Assembly (NCBI RefSeq): GCF_965277665.1
Contig: NZ_OZ255835.1
Span: 2,356,001-2,420,000, forward strand
Source of the DNA: Lichenicoccus sp965277665
GTDB taxonomy: Bacteria > Pseudomonadota > Alphaproteobacteria > Acetobacterales > Acetobacteraceae
Direction: 5' to 3'
Length of the DNA stretch: 64,000 nt
The translations under genes were made by a program, and so were the position numbers. A model generated the notes under the pieces. The model was not told the DNA's origin. It did not search any database and was given only the letters and a program-made list of their open reading frames with translations. Of the stretch, positions 9,275 to 16,859 are shown piece after piece (positions within the stretch are counted from its first letter, which is position 1; each line of letters begins with the position of its first letter).

Positions 9275-10537
9275 TCAGGCCGGTGCTGCGAGCAGGACCC
9301 GGTTGAGCCGGATCAGGGGCACGATGGTCTCCCGCCACGCGGCCTCGATCCGCGCCGGCGCCAGGCCGCGTTCGCGCATCCCGGCCGCGATCGCCGCCAC
9401 CGTGCGCTCGCCGTCGATCAGCCCCAGCAGGGCGCGCGCCTGCGGCGGCAGCGGCACCCGGACCGCGAGCTGGCCGAACAGGTGCGGCAGGCTGCCGTCG
9501 GGCCCGATCTGGCGGGCGATCTCCCCGGCCGGAACCTCGCGCGCCACCGGCACCGCATCCGGCGCCAGCGGATCCGGCTCCGGCGGATGCGCGCCGGGGC
9601 GCCGCACGTAGGCGATGTGGGTGTTCATGTTGCCCAGCAGGCCCTCGGCCACCGCGGCGCGATCGAGCAGCGGCATCGCCTCGAGCCGGGCCCGCAGCCG
9701 CGGATCGGGCAGCAGCAGCGACGGCTCGTAGCGCGCGGGCTCCAGCAGGCAGCCGATCGACAGCCCCGCCTCCGCCACCAGCGCGCGCAGCGCCGGCACG
9801 TCATAGGCCCGGTCGCGCGGGTTCAGCAGCAGGTCGTAGAGCCCGGCATCGCCGCCGCTCAGATGGTCGGCGAAATTCCTGTTGGCATGCAGCCAGGCGG
9901 ACCGTGGCAGGTGGCGCAGCACCCGGCGCGCGACGTCGAGCCGCAGCGCCGGCGGCGCATCGCCCGGGGCCAGCAGCGCCAGCGCATCCTGCAGCATGTA
10001 CACCCCGGTGCGGCCGTGCGGCGCGTACAGCATCAGGCCGATGCCGCCGCCTTTGGCCAGCAGGCCGGCGAGGTCGCGCAAGGTGCGCGCCGGCTCCGGC
10101 AGGTGATGCAGCACGCCGCAGCAATCGATGTAGTCGAACGGCCCGAGGCCGAGACCGGCCACCTGCAGCAGGCTCGCCTCGCGAAAGTCGATATTCGGCA
10201 GCCCGCGCGCCTCGGCCCGTGCGCGCGCGATCTCCAGGGCGGCGCGCGAGCGGTCCAGGCACAGCACATGGCCGGGGCGCCCGGCCTGCACCATCTGCTG
10301 CGCCAGCATGATGGCACCGTCCCCGGTGCCGCACCCGGCGACCAGCGCGCGCAGCGGTCGCGCGCGCGACCGCTGCGCGCCGAACACCCAGTGGTCGATC
10401 TCGCGCAGATGGCTCGGGCTGCCGACGATCAGCCGGCGGTGCTCGTCGCGCGGATCGCGGGCGGGATAGGGGTAGGCCTCGTACTGCGCCGCCAGCTCGC
10501 GGTCGGCGGCGTCGGCGCCTGCAGCCTGCTCAGGCAC
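9275..10537 (-). CDS. SAM-dependent methyltransferase of the YPYP/tandem-domain type
   Basis: A class I methyltransferase of about 420 residues. It begins with LAAQYEAYPYPARDPRD, followed by motif I (LVAGCGTGDGAI), the acidic strand VLCLDRS, and DYIDCCGVLHHLPEP with GGGIGLMLY. The C-terminal third (GEIARQIGPDGSL...ALLGLIDGERTVAAIAAGM) looks like a small winged-helix module of the kind attached to such enzymes. The substrate is unknown. Three GTG starts are possible (10570, 10552, 10537); I chose 10537 because it follows the stop of the upstream gene. It sits in an operon between an OpuAC-like binding protein and a DUF218 protein. Confidence 0.8.
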   Translation of the reverse strand: MPEQAAGADAADRELAAQYEAYPYPARDPRDEHRRLIVGSPSHLREIDHWVFGAQRSRARPLRALVAGCGTGDGAIMLAQQMVQAGRPGHVLCLDRSRAALEIARARAEARGLPNIDFREASLLQVAGLGLGPFDYIDCCGVLHHLPEPARTLRDLAGLLAKGGGIGLMLYAPHGRTGVYMLQDALALLAPGDAPPALRLDVARRVLRHLPRSAWLHANRNFADHLSGGDAGLYDLLLNPRDRAYDVPALRALVAEAGLSIGCLLEPARYEPSLLLPDPRLRARLEAMPLLDRAAVAEGLLGNMNTHIAYVRRPGAHPPEPDPLAPDAVPVAREVPAGEIARQIGPDGSLPHLFGQLAVRVPLPPQARALLGLIDGERTVAAIAAGMRERGLAPARIEAAWRETIVPLIRLNRVLLAAPA

Positions 10538-10544
10538 CCCACTC

Positions 10545-11288
10545 TCAAGCACGCGGCGACAGCCGGCCACGCTGCCAGGCCTCGGCGGCCGCCTGGGCGC
10601 TCATGCCGCCGGTGCGCATCGCATGCGCCAGCGCGCTCACCACCTTGTTGCCCAGGGTCAGCTCGTCGAGTTCGTCGATCAGGTCGCCATCGAGGGTCGG
10701 GCGCAGGGCGCGGCGCAGCAGCAGCCGCGCCTCCTGCTCGCCGCCGAGGGCCAGCTTCGGGTCGGCCAGCGGGCGCAGGCGCATGGCATGCAGCAGCCCG
10801 TGCGGCTGCGACAGCGGCACGATGCGGGACGCATCGCCGGCCTCCGCCCATGCCAGCGCCATCGCTCCATCCACCCGTTCAACGACGTAGCCGGCGGCCT
10901 GCAACCCGTAGGCGGTAAGCGCCGCCTCCGACAGGCAAGCCAGCGGGCTCGCCGCATCCACCACGATACGCCGGTCGAGCGCCGAGCTCGCGGCGAGGTC
11001 CCCGATGGCGGCCGGCGCCGCGCCGATCACGCACCAGACGAAACGCGGACGGTACAGCAGGCCGAGCGGCTGCATGCGGCCGGATGCCAGCAGCGCCGCA
11101 TCGGTGGCGGGCAGCCAGGCGGTGGCGAGCAGGTCGAAGGCGTCCGCGTCGAGCAGTGCCGGCAGCGCGGCAAGTGCCGCCGGCACATACTCGACCTCGA
11201 GGTCATGCGCCTCGAGCACGCGCGCTACCGCGGCGGCGCTGGCCTCGTGCAGCAGAATGTCCGGATAGCCCAGCCTGATCGTGTCCAT
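10545..11288 (-). CDS. Glycine betaine/choline-binding (OpuAC-like) domain protein, probably cytoplasmic
   Basis: A 247-residue protein that resembles the substrate-binding domain of OpuAC/ProX: DTIRLGYPDILLHEASAAAV at the start, VEYVPAALAALPALLDADAFDLLATAWLP near residue 35, and IVPLSQPHGLLHAMRLRPLADPK later. The family normally sits outside the cell and binds quaternary amines or similar ligands. No signal peptide or lipobox is seen and no ABC permease or ATPase is next to it, so it may act as an intracellular sensor or carrier. I chose the ATG at 11288; a start at 11306 is also open. Its end overlaps the earlier possible starts of the downstream methyltransferase, so the two are likely co-translated. 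Confidence 0.7.
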   Translation of the reverse strand: MDTIRLGYPDILLHEASAAAVARVLEAHDLEVEYVPAALAALPALLDADAFDLLATAWLPATDAALLASGRMQPLGLLYRPRFVWCVIGAAPAAIGDLAASSALDRRIVVDAASPLACLSEAALTAYGLQAAGYVVERVDGAMALAWAEAGDASRIVPLSQPHGLLHAMRLRPLADPKLALGGEQEARLLLRRALRPTLDGDLIDELDELTLGNKVVSALAHAMRTGGMSAQAAAEAWQRGRLSPRA

Positions 11289-11437
11289 TGCGTTCCTGCC
11301 GCCCAAGCGGCGGTTCCAGCAGGTGCGGCCCCGGTTCGCAAGAGCACCCGGTTCGCAGGAGCATGGCGGGGCTTCGCGAGCGCGTCCTCAGGCCAGGGCC
11401 TGGGCGAGCAACGCGAGCCCGGCGCCGGACACTCCTT

Positions 11438-11986
11438 TCAGCAGCGATCGAGTAGCGCCGGCAGGAGACGCCTCGCTTGCCTCGTGAAACCCGGCTGCGC
11501 CAACTCCAGGATCGTGATCCCCTCCATGATCGAGAGCACCGCCGCGGCCTTCGCATCGTTGTCCGGCGCAGGGTGCAACCGGCTAACGATCCACTCCAGC
11601 CAAGCATTGACGGTCTTGTCGGCGATCTCGCAGTACGGCGCCTCGCCACGGGCCGCCCGTACGATCACGTCCGTCCAGACCCGCATGAACGGCGCCGTGG
11701 CCGGATCGATACCGGCCTGCATCATGTCCCCGAGAAACTCGCCCGCAGTCTGCCGCGCCCCCGAAGCGGCCGCGCCCTGCAGCACAGCCATCTGCTCGGA
11801 GATCCGCATGAGCACCGCGCGCACCAAGGCATCCTTGGTTCCGAAATGGTAGAGCAGCATGCGCCCGCTGGTGGACAGGCGTGCCGCAAGCCCACGGAGG
11901 GCGAGCGCGTCCAGGCCGTCCTCGAGCACGATCAAAGCGATCGCTTCGACCAACTCGACGCGCCGGGCAGTTTCGTTCGGCGCCAT
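11438..11986 (-). CDS. TetR/AcrR-family transcriptional regulator
   Basis: A 182-residue repressor-type protein. The N-terminal helix-turn-helix spans about residues 12-58, with DALALRGLAARLSTSGRMLLYHFGTKDAL giving the typical TetR recognition helix and its YHFGTKD follow-on. The remainder is a helical ligand-binding and dimerisation domain, with no recognisable ligand. It is divergent from a small membrane protein gene whose leader contains palindromic GTAAC/GTTAC repeats, the likely operator for both. Confidence 0.88.
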   Translation of the reverse strand: MAPNETARRVELVEAIALIVLEDGLDALALRGLAARLSTSGRMLLYHFGTKDALVRAVLMRISEQMAVLQGAAASGARQTAGEFLGDMMQAGIDPATAPFMRVWTDVIVRAARGEAPYCEIADKTVNAWLEWIVSRLHPAPDNDAKAAAVLSIMEGITILELAQPGFTRQARRLLPALLDRC

Positions 11987-12006
11987 GGCGCTTTCCTGTA
12001 GCAGGT

Positions 12007-12038
12007 GTTACGTCACCCTGCTATGTAACGGGTGTTAC
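12007..12038. promoter_or_regulatory. Palindromic operator between the TetR gene and a membrane protein gene
   Basis: The intergenic region holds GTTAC at 12007, GTAAC at 12025 and GTTAC at 12034. The last two form the 14-base palindrome GTAACGGGTGTTAC (12025-12038); the first pairs with the second over an 18-base centre distance. The site lies about 20 bases upstream of both divergent starts, the expected place for autoregulation by the neighbouring TetR protein. Its binding is inferred, not shown. Confidence 0.55.
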
Positions 12039-12055
12039 GGGAAAGGACGGCTGCC

Positions 12056-12463
12056 ATGCTCGATAGACGACAGTTGGTGATCCTGTGCATTTCCGGCGCC
12101 ATGTTCTGGCTTGCCGACGTGGCCTGGATCCGATTGCTGCCATTCTTTGTCGTCGACCCGGTCGGGGGCGATATCGGTTTCCTGCTCAGCGTTCCCGTCG
12201 CCTGGATCTGCGTGCGTCTCTGCCAGTGTCTGGCCGGCCTCGACGATGCGCAGATCGTCCCCGGCATCACCTTCCTGGTGGTCGTGGCGGCCTTGTTGCA
12301 CGCCTTGGCGCTCCGCTGGGCTCCAGCCTGCTACGGCGAAGACCGCGCTGGTCGCCTCGGCAGCGCGTGGCTGCTCTGGATCTACGGCCTGATCCTCGGC
12401 TCCGCGCTGCTCGCGGCGCGCAGGGCGGCGCGGACGCGGCCGGTTCGCCCTCCCGCTACCTGA
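12056..12463 (+). CDS. Small integral membrane protein under probable TetR control
   Basis: A 135-residue hydrophobic protein with about four membrane helices: VILCISGAMFWLADVAWIRL, the GGDIGFLLSVPVAWICVRLC region, ITFLVVVAALLHALAL and LLWIYGLILGSALLA. The tail is short, basic and presumably cytoplasmic. The ATG at 12056 follows a GAAAGGA ribosome site; a GTG at 12032 is in frame but overlaps the operator. I do not recognise a family. Divergence from the TetR gene suggests the pair responds to one signal. Confidence 0.75.
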   Translation: MLDRRQLVILCISGAMFWLADVAWIRLLPFFVVDPVGGDIGFLLSVPVAWICVRLCQCLAGLDDAQIVPGITFLVVVAALLHALALRWAPACYGEDRAGRLGSAWLLWIYGLILGSALLAARRAARTRPVRPPAT

Positions 12464-12470
12464 CCCGCGT

Positions 12471-13352
12471 CTACTCAGCGGCGGCCTGCAGCGCGGCGCG
12501 GCGCGCCCGGCCATAGCGCGCGGCCGGCCGGCCGCGTCCGATCGTTGTCTCGAACTTGCGCCGGCGGCGCTGCATCAGCCCGAATGCCACCCGCGCGGCA
12601 CCCCGACAGACGCGTCCGTGCGGCTTGAAGCCGATCGTCTTGAAGATCATGGCGACCGCACGGTCGAGATGGCGCTCCCGGTAGAAGCCCATCGCGCGCG
12701 CCATGTAGGCGGCGATGCACCGCTCATGGTCATAGGGCATGCCGGCCGGCTCGTTGGTGGTGTGGTAGGCGAAGGCGAGCTCGTCATCCTCGGTCTCGGT
12801 GACCCGGCCGAGCGCGATCCGGGTGCGCCGCCAGACGCCGATCCGCTCGCGCTTCAGGTAGCGGTGCATGTGGTCGTAAAACAGCTTGAAGTGCCGGTAC
12901 TCGTCGGCGGCGATCTGCCTGCAGATGGCGTTGAGAACCGGCTCGGCGGTGGCATCGGCGAGCGCGGTATAGAACGACGAGGTGCCGGTCTCGACCATGC
13001 AGCGCGCGATCAGCTCGCCGGTGCGGGATCCTCGAACCGAGGCGTCCACCTCGAGCGGGATATGATAGGAGCGGCGGTAGCGCGCGAACGCCGCCGGGTA
13101 GTCCCAGGACGGGTCAGCCAGCATGGCCCAGCGGCCGAGCGCATCGCCGTGCTGCACCTCCTCGACGGCCCAGTTGTCGCTGGCCTGCCGGAACGCCGCG
13201 TCGTCGGTGAACACGTTGTTGAGGTACCGTGCGTAGTCGGTGCCGTTGCGCTCGACCACCGAGGCCGCCTTGACCAGCAGCAGCACGTCCGGATCGACCA
13301 GGCCGGGGTCGAAGCGGTCCCAGGCCAGCTCGTCGATGCGCCAATGCTTCAT
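12471..13352 (-). CDS. Ferritin-like di-iron protein (acyl-ACP desaturase-like)
   Basis: A 293-residue mostly helical protein with paired carboxylate/histidine motifs of the ferritin-like fold. EEVQH lies at residues 64-68, METGTSSFY-like helix content near 121 and ADEYRHFKLF near 148, spaced as in soluble acyl-ACP desaturases and related di-iron oxygenases. The C-terminus is Arg/Ala-rich. The substrate is unknown. It is convergent with the membrane protein gene, with only 7 bases between the stops. Confidence 0.72.
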   Translation of the reverse strand: MKHWRIDELAWDRFDPGLVDPDVLLLVKAASVVERNGTDYARYLNNVFTDDAAFRQASDNWAVEEVQHGDALGRWAMLADPSWDYPAAFARYRRSYHIPLEVDASVRGSRTGELIARCMVETGTSSFYTALADATAEPVLNAICRQIAADEYRHFKLFYDHMHRYLKRERIGVWRRTRIALGRVTETEDDELAFAYHTTNEPAGMPYDHERCIAAYMARAMGFYRERHLDRAVAMIFKTIGFKPHGRVCRGAARVAFGLMQRRRRKFETTIGRGRPAARYGRARRAALQAAAE

Positions 13353-13689
13353 TGCCCAGGGCCTCTGCGAATGTCAGGTCGCGCCACGCCGCGCCTTGCT
13401 CAAGACCTGCAAAATGGCATCGGTTGCAGGACCCGCAAAGTGCGGGCGGTCGCGCTGTGGCGCAACGGCAACAGATCGTGTTGTGCCTCGCTCAGGTGAC
13501 TTGTGCTCCCAGGGATGCAATCATCGGCGCGCTTTGCGGTCGGGCCCTGGCGTGACCGCCGGTTTCGATCGTGCCGACCGGCAGCCGGGCAACCGGCCGC
13601 CGGGCGCTGCCTCGCGACCGCATCGCGCAGGCAGGACCCCACACACTCCGGCCCGATCATGCGGCCAAGCGGAAGGAGCCCCTGCTGCG
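13353..13689. other. Intergenic region upstream of sucC
   Basis: About 340 bases between the divergent ferritin-like gene and sucC. I see no gene with plausible content. The segment presumably holds the sucCD promoter; an AAGGAG ribosome site lies 11-12 bases before the sucC ATG. No riboswitch or tRNA is visible. Confidence 0.5.
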
Positions 13690-14922
13690 ATGAACATCCA
13701 CGAGTACCAGGCCAAGACCCTGCTGAAGGGTTTCGGCATGCCAGTGCTGGAGGGGCGGGTCGCGCGCTCTCCCGAGGAGGCGCTGATCGCCGCCCGCACC
13801 CTCGCGGGGCCGGTGATCGTGGTGAAGTCGCAGATCCATGCCGGCGGCCGCGGCGCCGGGCGCTTCAAGGAGGACCCGAACGGCAAGGGCGGCGTGCGCC
13901 TGGTGAAGTCGCCGGACGAGGCCGAAGAGGCCGCGCGCGCGATGCTCAACAGCACGCTGGTGACCAAGCAGACCGGCCCGGCCGGGCGCGTCGTGCATCG
14001 GCTCTACATAGAGGATGGCTGCGACATTGCGCGCGAGCTCTACCTCTCGCTGCTGGTGGACCGCTCCACCGGCCGGGTCACCATCGTCGCCTCCGAGGAG
14101 GGCGGCATGGAGATCGAGGAGGTGGCGGCGCACAGCCCCGAGAAGATCATCAGCCAGAGCATCGACCCCGCCACCGGCTTCTCCGGCTATGTCGGGCGCA
14201 AGGTGGCACAGCAGCTCGGGCTCGCCGGCAAGACGGCGGCCGCCTTCACCCGCGTGGTGCAGGCCGCCTACGACGCCTTCATCAAGCTCGACTGCGCCAT
14301 CATCGAGATCAACCCGCTGGTGGTGACCGGCGCCGGCACGCTGGTGGCGCTCGATGCCAAGGTGAGTTTCGACGACAACGCGCTGTTCCGGCATCCGGAG
14401 CTCGAGGAGCTGCGCGACGAGGGCGAGGAGGACCCGAAGGAGCTGGAGGCCGCCCGGCACGGGCTGAGCTACATCGCCCTCGACGGCAATATCGGCTGCA
14501 TGGTGAACGGCGCCGGTCTGGCGATGGCGACCATGGACATCATCAAGCTGGAGGGCGCCGAGCCCGCCAACTTCCTGGACGTCGGCGGCGGTGCCACCAA
14601 GGAGCGCGTGGTCGCGGCCTTCAAGATCCTGTTGTCCGATCCGAACGTCGAGGGGCTGCTGGTCAACATCTTCGGCGGCATCATGCGTTGCGACATCATC
14701 GCGCAGGCGGTGATCGAGGCCTCGCGCGAGGTGAAGCTGCACGTGCCGCTGGTGGTGCGCCTGGAAGGCACCAATGTCGAGCTCGGCCAGAAGCTGATCG
14801 ACGAGAGCGGGCTGCCGATCATCAACGCCGACGACCTCTCGGACGCAGCACGCAAGATCGTCGCCGCGGTCAAATCCCAGTCTTCCAAGGATGGTTCCAG
14901 CAAAAAGGGAGCGCGCGCGTAA
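13690..14922 (+). CDS. sucC: Succinyl-CoA synthetase, beta subunit
   Basis: ADP-forming succinate-CoA ligase subunit of the TCA cycle, active as a cytoplasmic complex with SucD. The 410-residue product begins MNIHEYQAK with an ATP-grasp domain (VVKSQIHAGGRGAGRFKE near residue 45) and ends with the CoA-ligase domain (EINPLVV, LDVGGGA, NIFGGIMRCDIIA). The ATG at 13690 is right because the family always starts MNIHEYQ; the frame is open far upstream but without family sequence. The stop overlaps the sucD ATG (TAATG). Malate-CoA ligase is a close relative, but with no serine-cycle neighbours SucC is the better call. Confidence 0.93.
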   Translation: MNIHEYQAKTLLKGFGMPVLEGRVARSPEEALIAARTLAGPVIVVKSQIHAGGRGAGRFKEDPNGKGGVRLVKSPDEAEEAARAMLNSTLVTKQTGPAGRVVHRLYIEDGCDIARELYLSLLVDRSTGRVTIVASEEGGMEIEEVAAHSPEKIISQSIDPATGFSGYVGRKVAQQLGLAGKTAAAFTRVVQAAYDAFIKLDCAIIEINPLVVTGAGTLVALDAKVSFDDNALFRHPELEELRDEGEEDPKELEAARHGLSYIALDGNIGCMVNGAGLAMATMDIIKLEGAEPANFLDVGGGATKERVVAAFKILLSDPNVEGLLVNIFGGIMRCDIIAQAVIEASREVKLHVPLVVRLEGTNVELGQKLIDESGLPIINADDLSDAARKIVAAVKSQSSKDGSSKKGARA

Positions 14923-15797
14923 TGGCGATCCTCATCGACGCTGAGACGCGCGTCATCACCCAGGGCTTCACCGGAGCCCAGGGCACCTTCCATGCGGAGC
15001 AGGCGATCGCCTACGGCACCAAGATGGTCGGCGGCACCACTCCTGGAAAGGGTGGTCAAACGCATCTCGGGCTGCCGGTGTTCGACACCGTGATCGAGGC
15101 GCGCGAGCACACCGGCGCCACCGCCTCGGTGATCTACGTGCCGCCGCCGTTCGCGGCCGACGCGATCCTGGAGGCGATCGACGCCGAGATGCCGCTGATC
15201 GTCTGCATCACCGAGGGCATCCCGGTGCTCGACATGATCCGCGTGCGCGGCGCGCTGCGGCACTCGAAGAGCCTGCTGGTCGGGCCGAACTGCCCGGGCG
15301 TGATCACGCCGGATGCCTGCAAGATCGGCATCATGCCGGGCCATATCCACAGGCGCGGCAAGGTCGGCATCGTGTCGCGCTCCGGCACCCTGACCTACGA
15401 GGCGGTGGCGCAGACCACGGCGGTCGGGCTGGGCCAGTCCACCTGCGTCGGCATCGGCGGCGATCCGGTGAAGGGGCTCGACTTCATCGAGGTGCTGGAG
15501 ATGTTCCTGGCCGACCCCGAGACGAGCGCGATCGTGATGATCGGCGAGATCGGCGGCGCGTCCGAGATCGACGCGGCGAGCTTCCTCCGCGACAACAAGG
15601 TCAAGAAGCCCACCATCGGCTTCATCGCCGGTGCCACCGCCCCGCCGGGACGCCGCATGGGCCATGCGGGTGCGGTGATCACCGGCGGCAACGACACCGC
15701 GGCGGCCAAGATCGAGGCGCTGGAGCGTGCCGGCGTGCGAGTGGCGCCGTCGCCTGCGGTGCTGGGTCCGACCCTGCTGGAAGCGATCCGCGGCTGA
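14922..15797 (+). CDS. sucD: Succinyl-CoA synthetase, alpha subunit
   Basis: Partner of SucC in succinyl-CoA/succinate interconversion. The 291-residue protein has the CoA-binding Rossmann part (RVITQGFTGAQGTFHAEQAI, GTTPGKGGQTHLGLPVFDTV), the GPNCPGVITP motif, and GIVSRSGTLTYEAV. The phosphorylated active-site histidine is H248 in GRRMGHAGA. Length is standard (about 290). Translation is coupled to sucC by the one-base TAATG overlap. A GC-rich hairpin follows the stop. Confidence 0.94.
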   Translation: MAILIDAETRVITQGFTGAQGTFHAEQAIAYGTKMVGGTTPGKGGQTHLGLPVFDTVIEAREHTGATASVIYVPPPFAADAILEAIDAEMPLIVCITEGIPVLDMIRVRGALRHSKSLLVGPNCPGVITPDACKIGIMPGHIHRRGKVGIVSRSGTLTYEAVAQTTAVGLGQSTCVGIGGDPVKGLDFIEVLEMFLADPETSAIVMIGEIGGASEIDAASFLRDNKVKKPTIGFIAGATAPPGRRMGHAGAVITGGNDTAAAKIEALERAGVRVAPSPAVLGPTLLEAIRG

Positions 15798-15806
15798 TCT
15801 GGCGGA

Positions 15807-15834
15807 AGGCCTCGCCTGGAGACGGGCGAGGCCT
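15807..15834 (+). terminator. Hairpin after sucD, probable terminator
   Basis: GGCCTCGCC and GGCGAGGCC (15808-15833, plus an outer A-T pair) form a perfect stem around an 8-base loop, beginning 10 bases after the sucD stop. There is no T-run, so termination strength is uncertain. It also lies just past the 3' end of the convergent higA gene and may serve both. Confidence 0.55.
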
Positions 15835-15853
15835 CAAGCGTCCAGGCCATCGA

Positions 15854-16162
15854 TCAGGCGGCAATTCCGGGCTGTGACAATCGCGGCCGAATATCCATCT
15901 CGATCGCGTTGCCGGTCTCGGCCAGTGCCTTGGACAGATCGTGACTGGTCTGCAGGTTAAGCCAGAAGCCCGGCGTCGTGCCAAAATAGCGTGCCAGCCG
16001 GAGGGCTGTGTCTGCGGACACACTCCGTTCCTCGTTCACGATGGCGGAGATGCGCGTCCCCGGGACCCGCAAGGCAAGCGCAAGAGCGTTGGCGCTCATC
16101 TCCAACGGAACGAGATACTCCTCGCGGAGCACCTCACCAGGATGGGTCGCGATGGGTGGCAT
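15854..16162 (-). CDS. higA: HigA-type antitoxin, XRE-family DNA-binding protein
   Basis: A 102-residue antitoxin that opens with the HigA signature (PPIATHPGEVLREEYLVPLEMSANALA) and carries a helix-turn-helix at about residues 22-60 (LALALRVPGTRISAIVNEER), followed by DTALRLARYFGTTPGFWLNLQ. It should neutralise HigB and repress the operon. In normal higBA loci it starts a few bases after higB; here 256 bases separate them because of an inserted hairpin element. An AAGGAGAGA ribosome site precedes the ATG, so translation does not depend on higB. Confidence 0.92.
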   Translation of the reverse strand: MPPIATHPGEVLREEYLVPLEMSANALALALRVPGTRISAIVNEERSVSADTALRLARYFGTTPGFWLNLQTSHDLSKALAETGNAIEMDIRPRLSQPGIAA

Positions 16163-16233
16163 GTCTCTCTCCTTGACCTCAAACGAGGCGTTATGATCTG
16201 CCTGGTGTCGTCTATGCTCGTCAGCTCTGGTCC

Positions 16234-16420
16234 AGCAGGTTGCTGAAAAGCCAAGTCGCGCGCTTAGAAAATGCGACGAAGTGGAGGCCAGGGGCGCTGC
16301 CCCTGGACCCCGGCAAAGGCACGCCTTTGCAATCCTTCACTTTACAGAAAAGGGGTTTGGGGCCGTCGGCCCCAACGGGTCCAGGGCGGAGCCCTGGCCT
16401 GCCTTCTTCAGCAGTCTGCT
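16234..16420. repeat. MITE-like element with terminal inverted repeats and triloop hairpins, inserted between higB and higA
   Basis: The ends are imperfect inverted repeats of about 17 bases (AGCAGGTTGCTGAAAA at 16234 and the complement of AGCAGACTGCTGAAGAA at 16404-16420). Inside are four hairpins with 2-3-base loops: CCAGGGGC-GCT-GCCCCTGG, GCAAAGGC-AC-GCCTTTGC, GGGGCC-GTC-GGCCCC and CCAGGGC-GGA-GCCCTGG. The outer two can also pair with each other. One end coincides with the TAG stop of higB. A shorter relative lies at 27303-27395. No protein is encoded, so movement would need help in trans. Confidence 0.75.
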
Positions 16421-16700
16421 AGTGATAATCAGTGATCTCCACCTCGGTTGGTCCAGCGCTCGTCCAGACAAAGCAGATCCGGAACTGATCGTTGATCCGG
16501 ATGCTGTGCTGGCCCTGGCAATTGCCTTTCAGTGCTTCCAACCTGTTCCCGGGCGCCCTTCGTAAGTCGAACAGCTCGACGGCAGCATCCAGCATGTTCA
16601 GTTTGCGGAAAGCGACCGTGGCGATGTTGCCATGCTCCCGGCTCGTCCCGGTCTGCAACACTTCCCCGGTAACCCGGTCACGAAAGGACTGGATCGACAC
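16419..16700 (-). CDS. higB: HigB-type toxin, RelE superfamily ribonuclease
   Basis: A 93-residue RelE/ParE-fold toxin expected to cut mRNA on the ribosome. Family stretches are RKLNMLDAAVELFDLRRAPGNRLEALKG (residues 32-59), HSIRINDQFRICFVW (65-79) and the C-terminal VEITDYH. Length is complete. Its TAG stop overlaps the end of an inserted repeat element, which lies between it and higA. The toxin-first order is typical of higBA. A promoter with direct repeats precedes it. Confidence 0.92.
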   Translation of the reverse strand: MSIQSFRDRVTGEVLQTGTSREHGNIATVAFRKLNMLDAAVELFDLRRAPGNRLEALKGNCQGQHSIRINDQFRICFVWTSAGPTEVEITDYH

Positions 16701-16705
16701 GCCTC

Positions 16706-16743
16706 ACACTATGTCGTACCGCGTCATACGTCAAGCGTCATAC
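16706..16743 (-). promoter_or_regulatory. higBA promoter with direct-repeat operator
   Basis: On the reverse strand, TTGACG (16729-16734) and TAGTGT (16706-16711) are spaced by 17 bases, a good sigma-70-type layout, a few bases before the higB start. The -35 box is flanked by two direct GTATGACG repeats (16722-16729 and 16736-16743), a likely HigA operator. HigA autorepression is known for the family; the site assignment is inferred. Confidence 0.6.
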
Positions 16744-16859
16744 TCATGGCGGGATGGTTATGAGCACTATGATGCTGCGTGCTGTCGCCGCCGCGCTTCA
16801 ACCACGGCCGTTCCTGTGGCAGAAGCCGGTTACTGGATAGGTATGGAGGATCGTGGATC

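Noticed and set aside
13240..13689. In-frame upstream extension of sucC
   Set aside because: SucC proteins begin MNIHEYQ; the extension is not protein-like and overlaps the divergent ferritin-like gene.
13690..15797. Malate-CoA ligase (mtkAB) instead of sucCD
   Set aside because: No serine-cycle or methylotrophy genes are nearby and the motifs agree with SucC/SucD.
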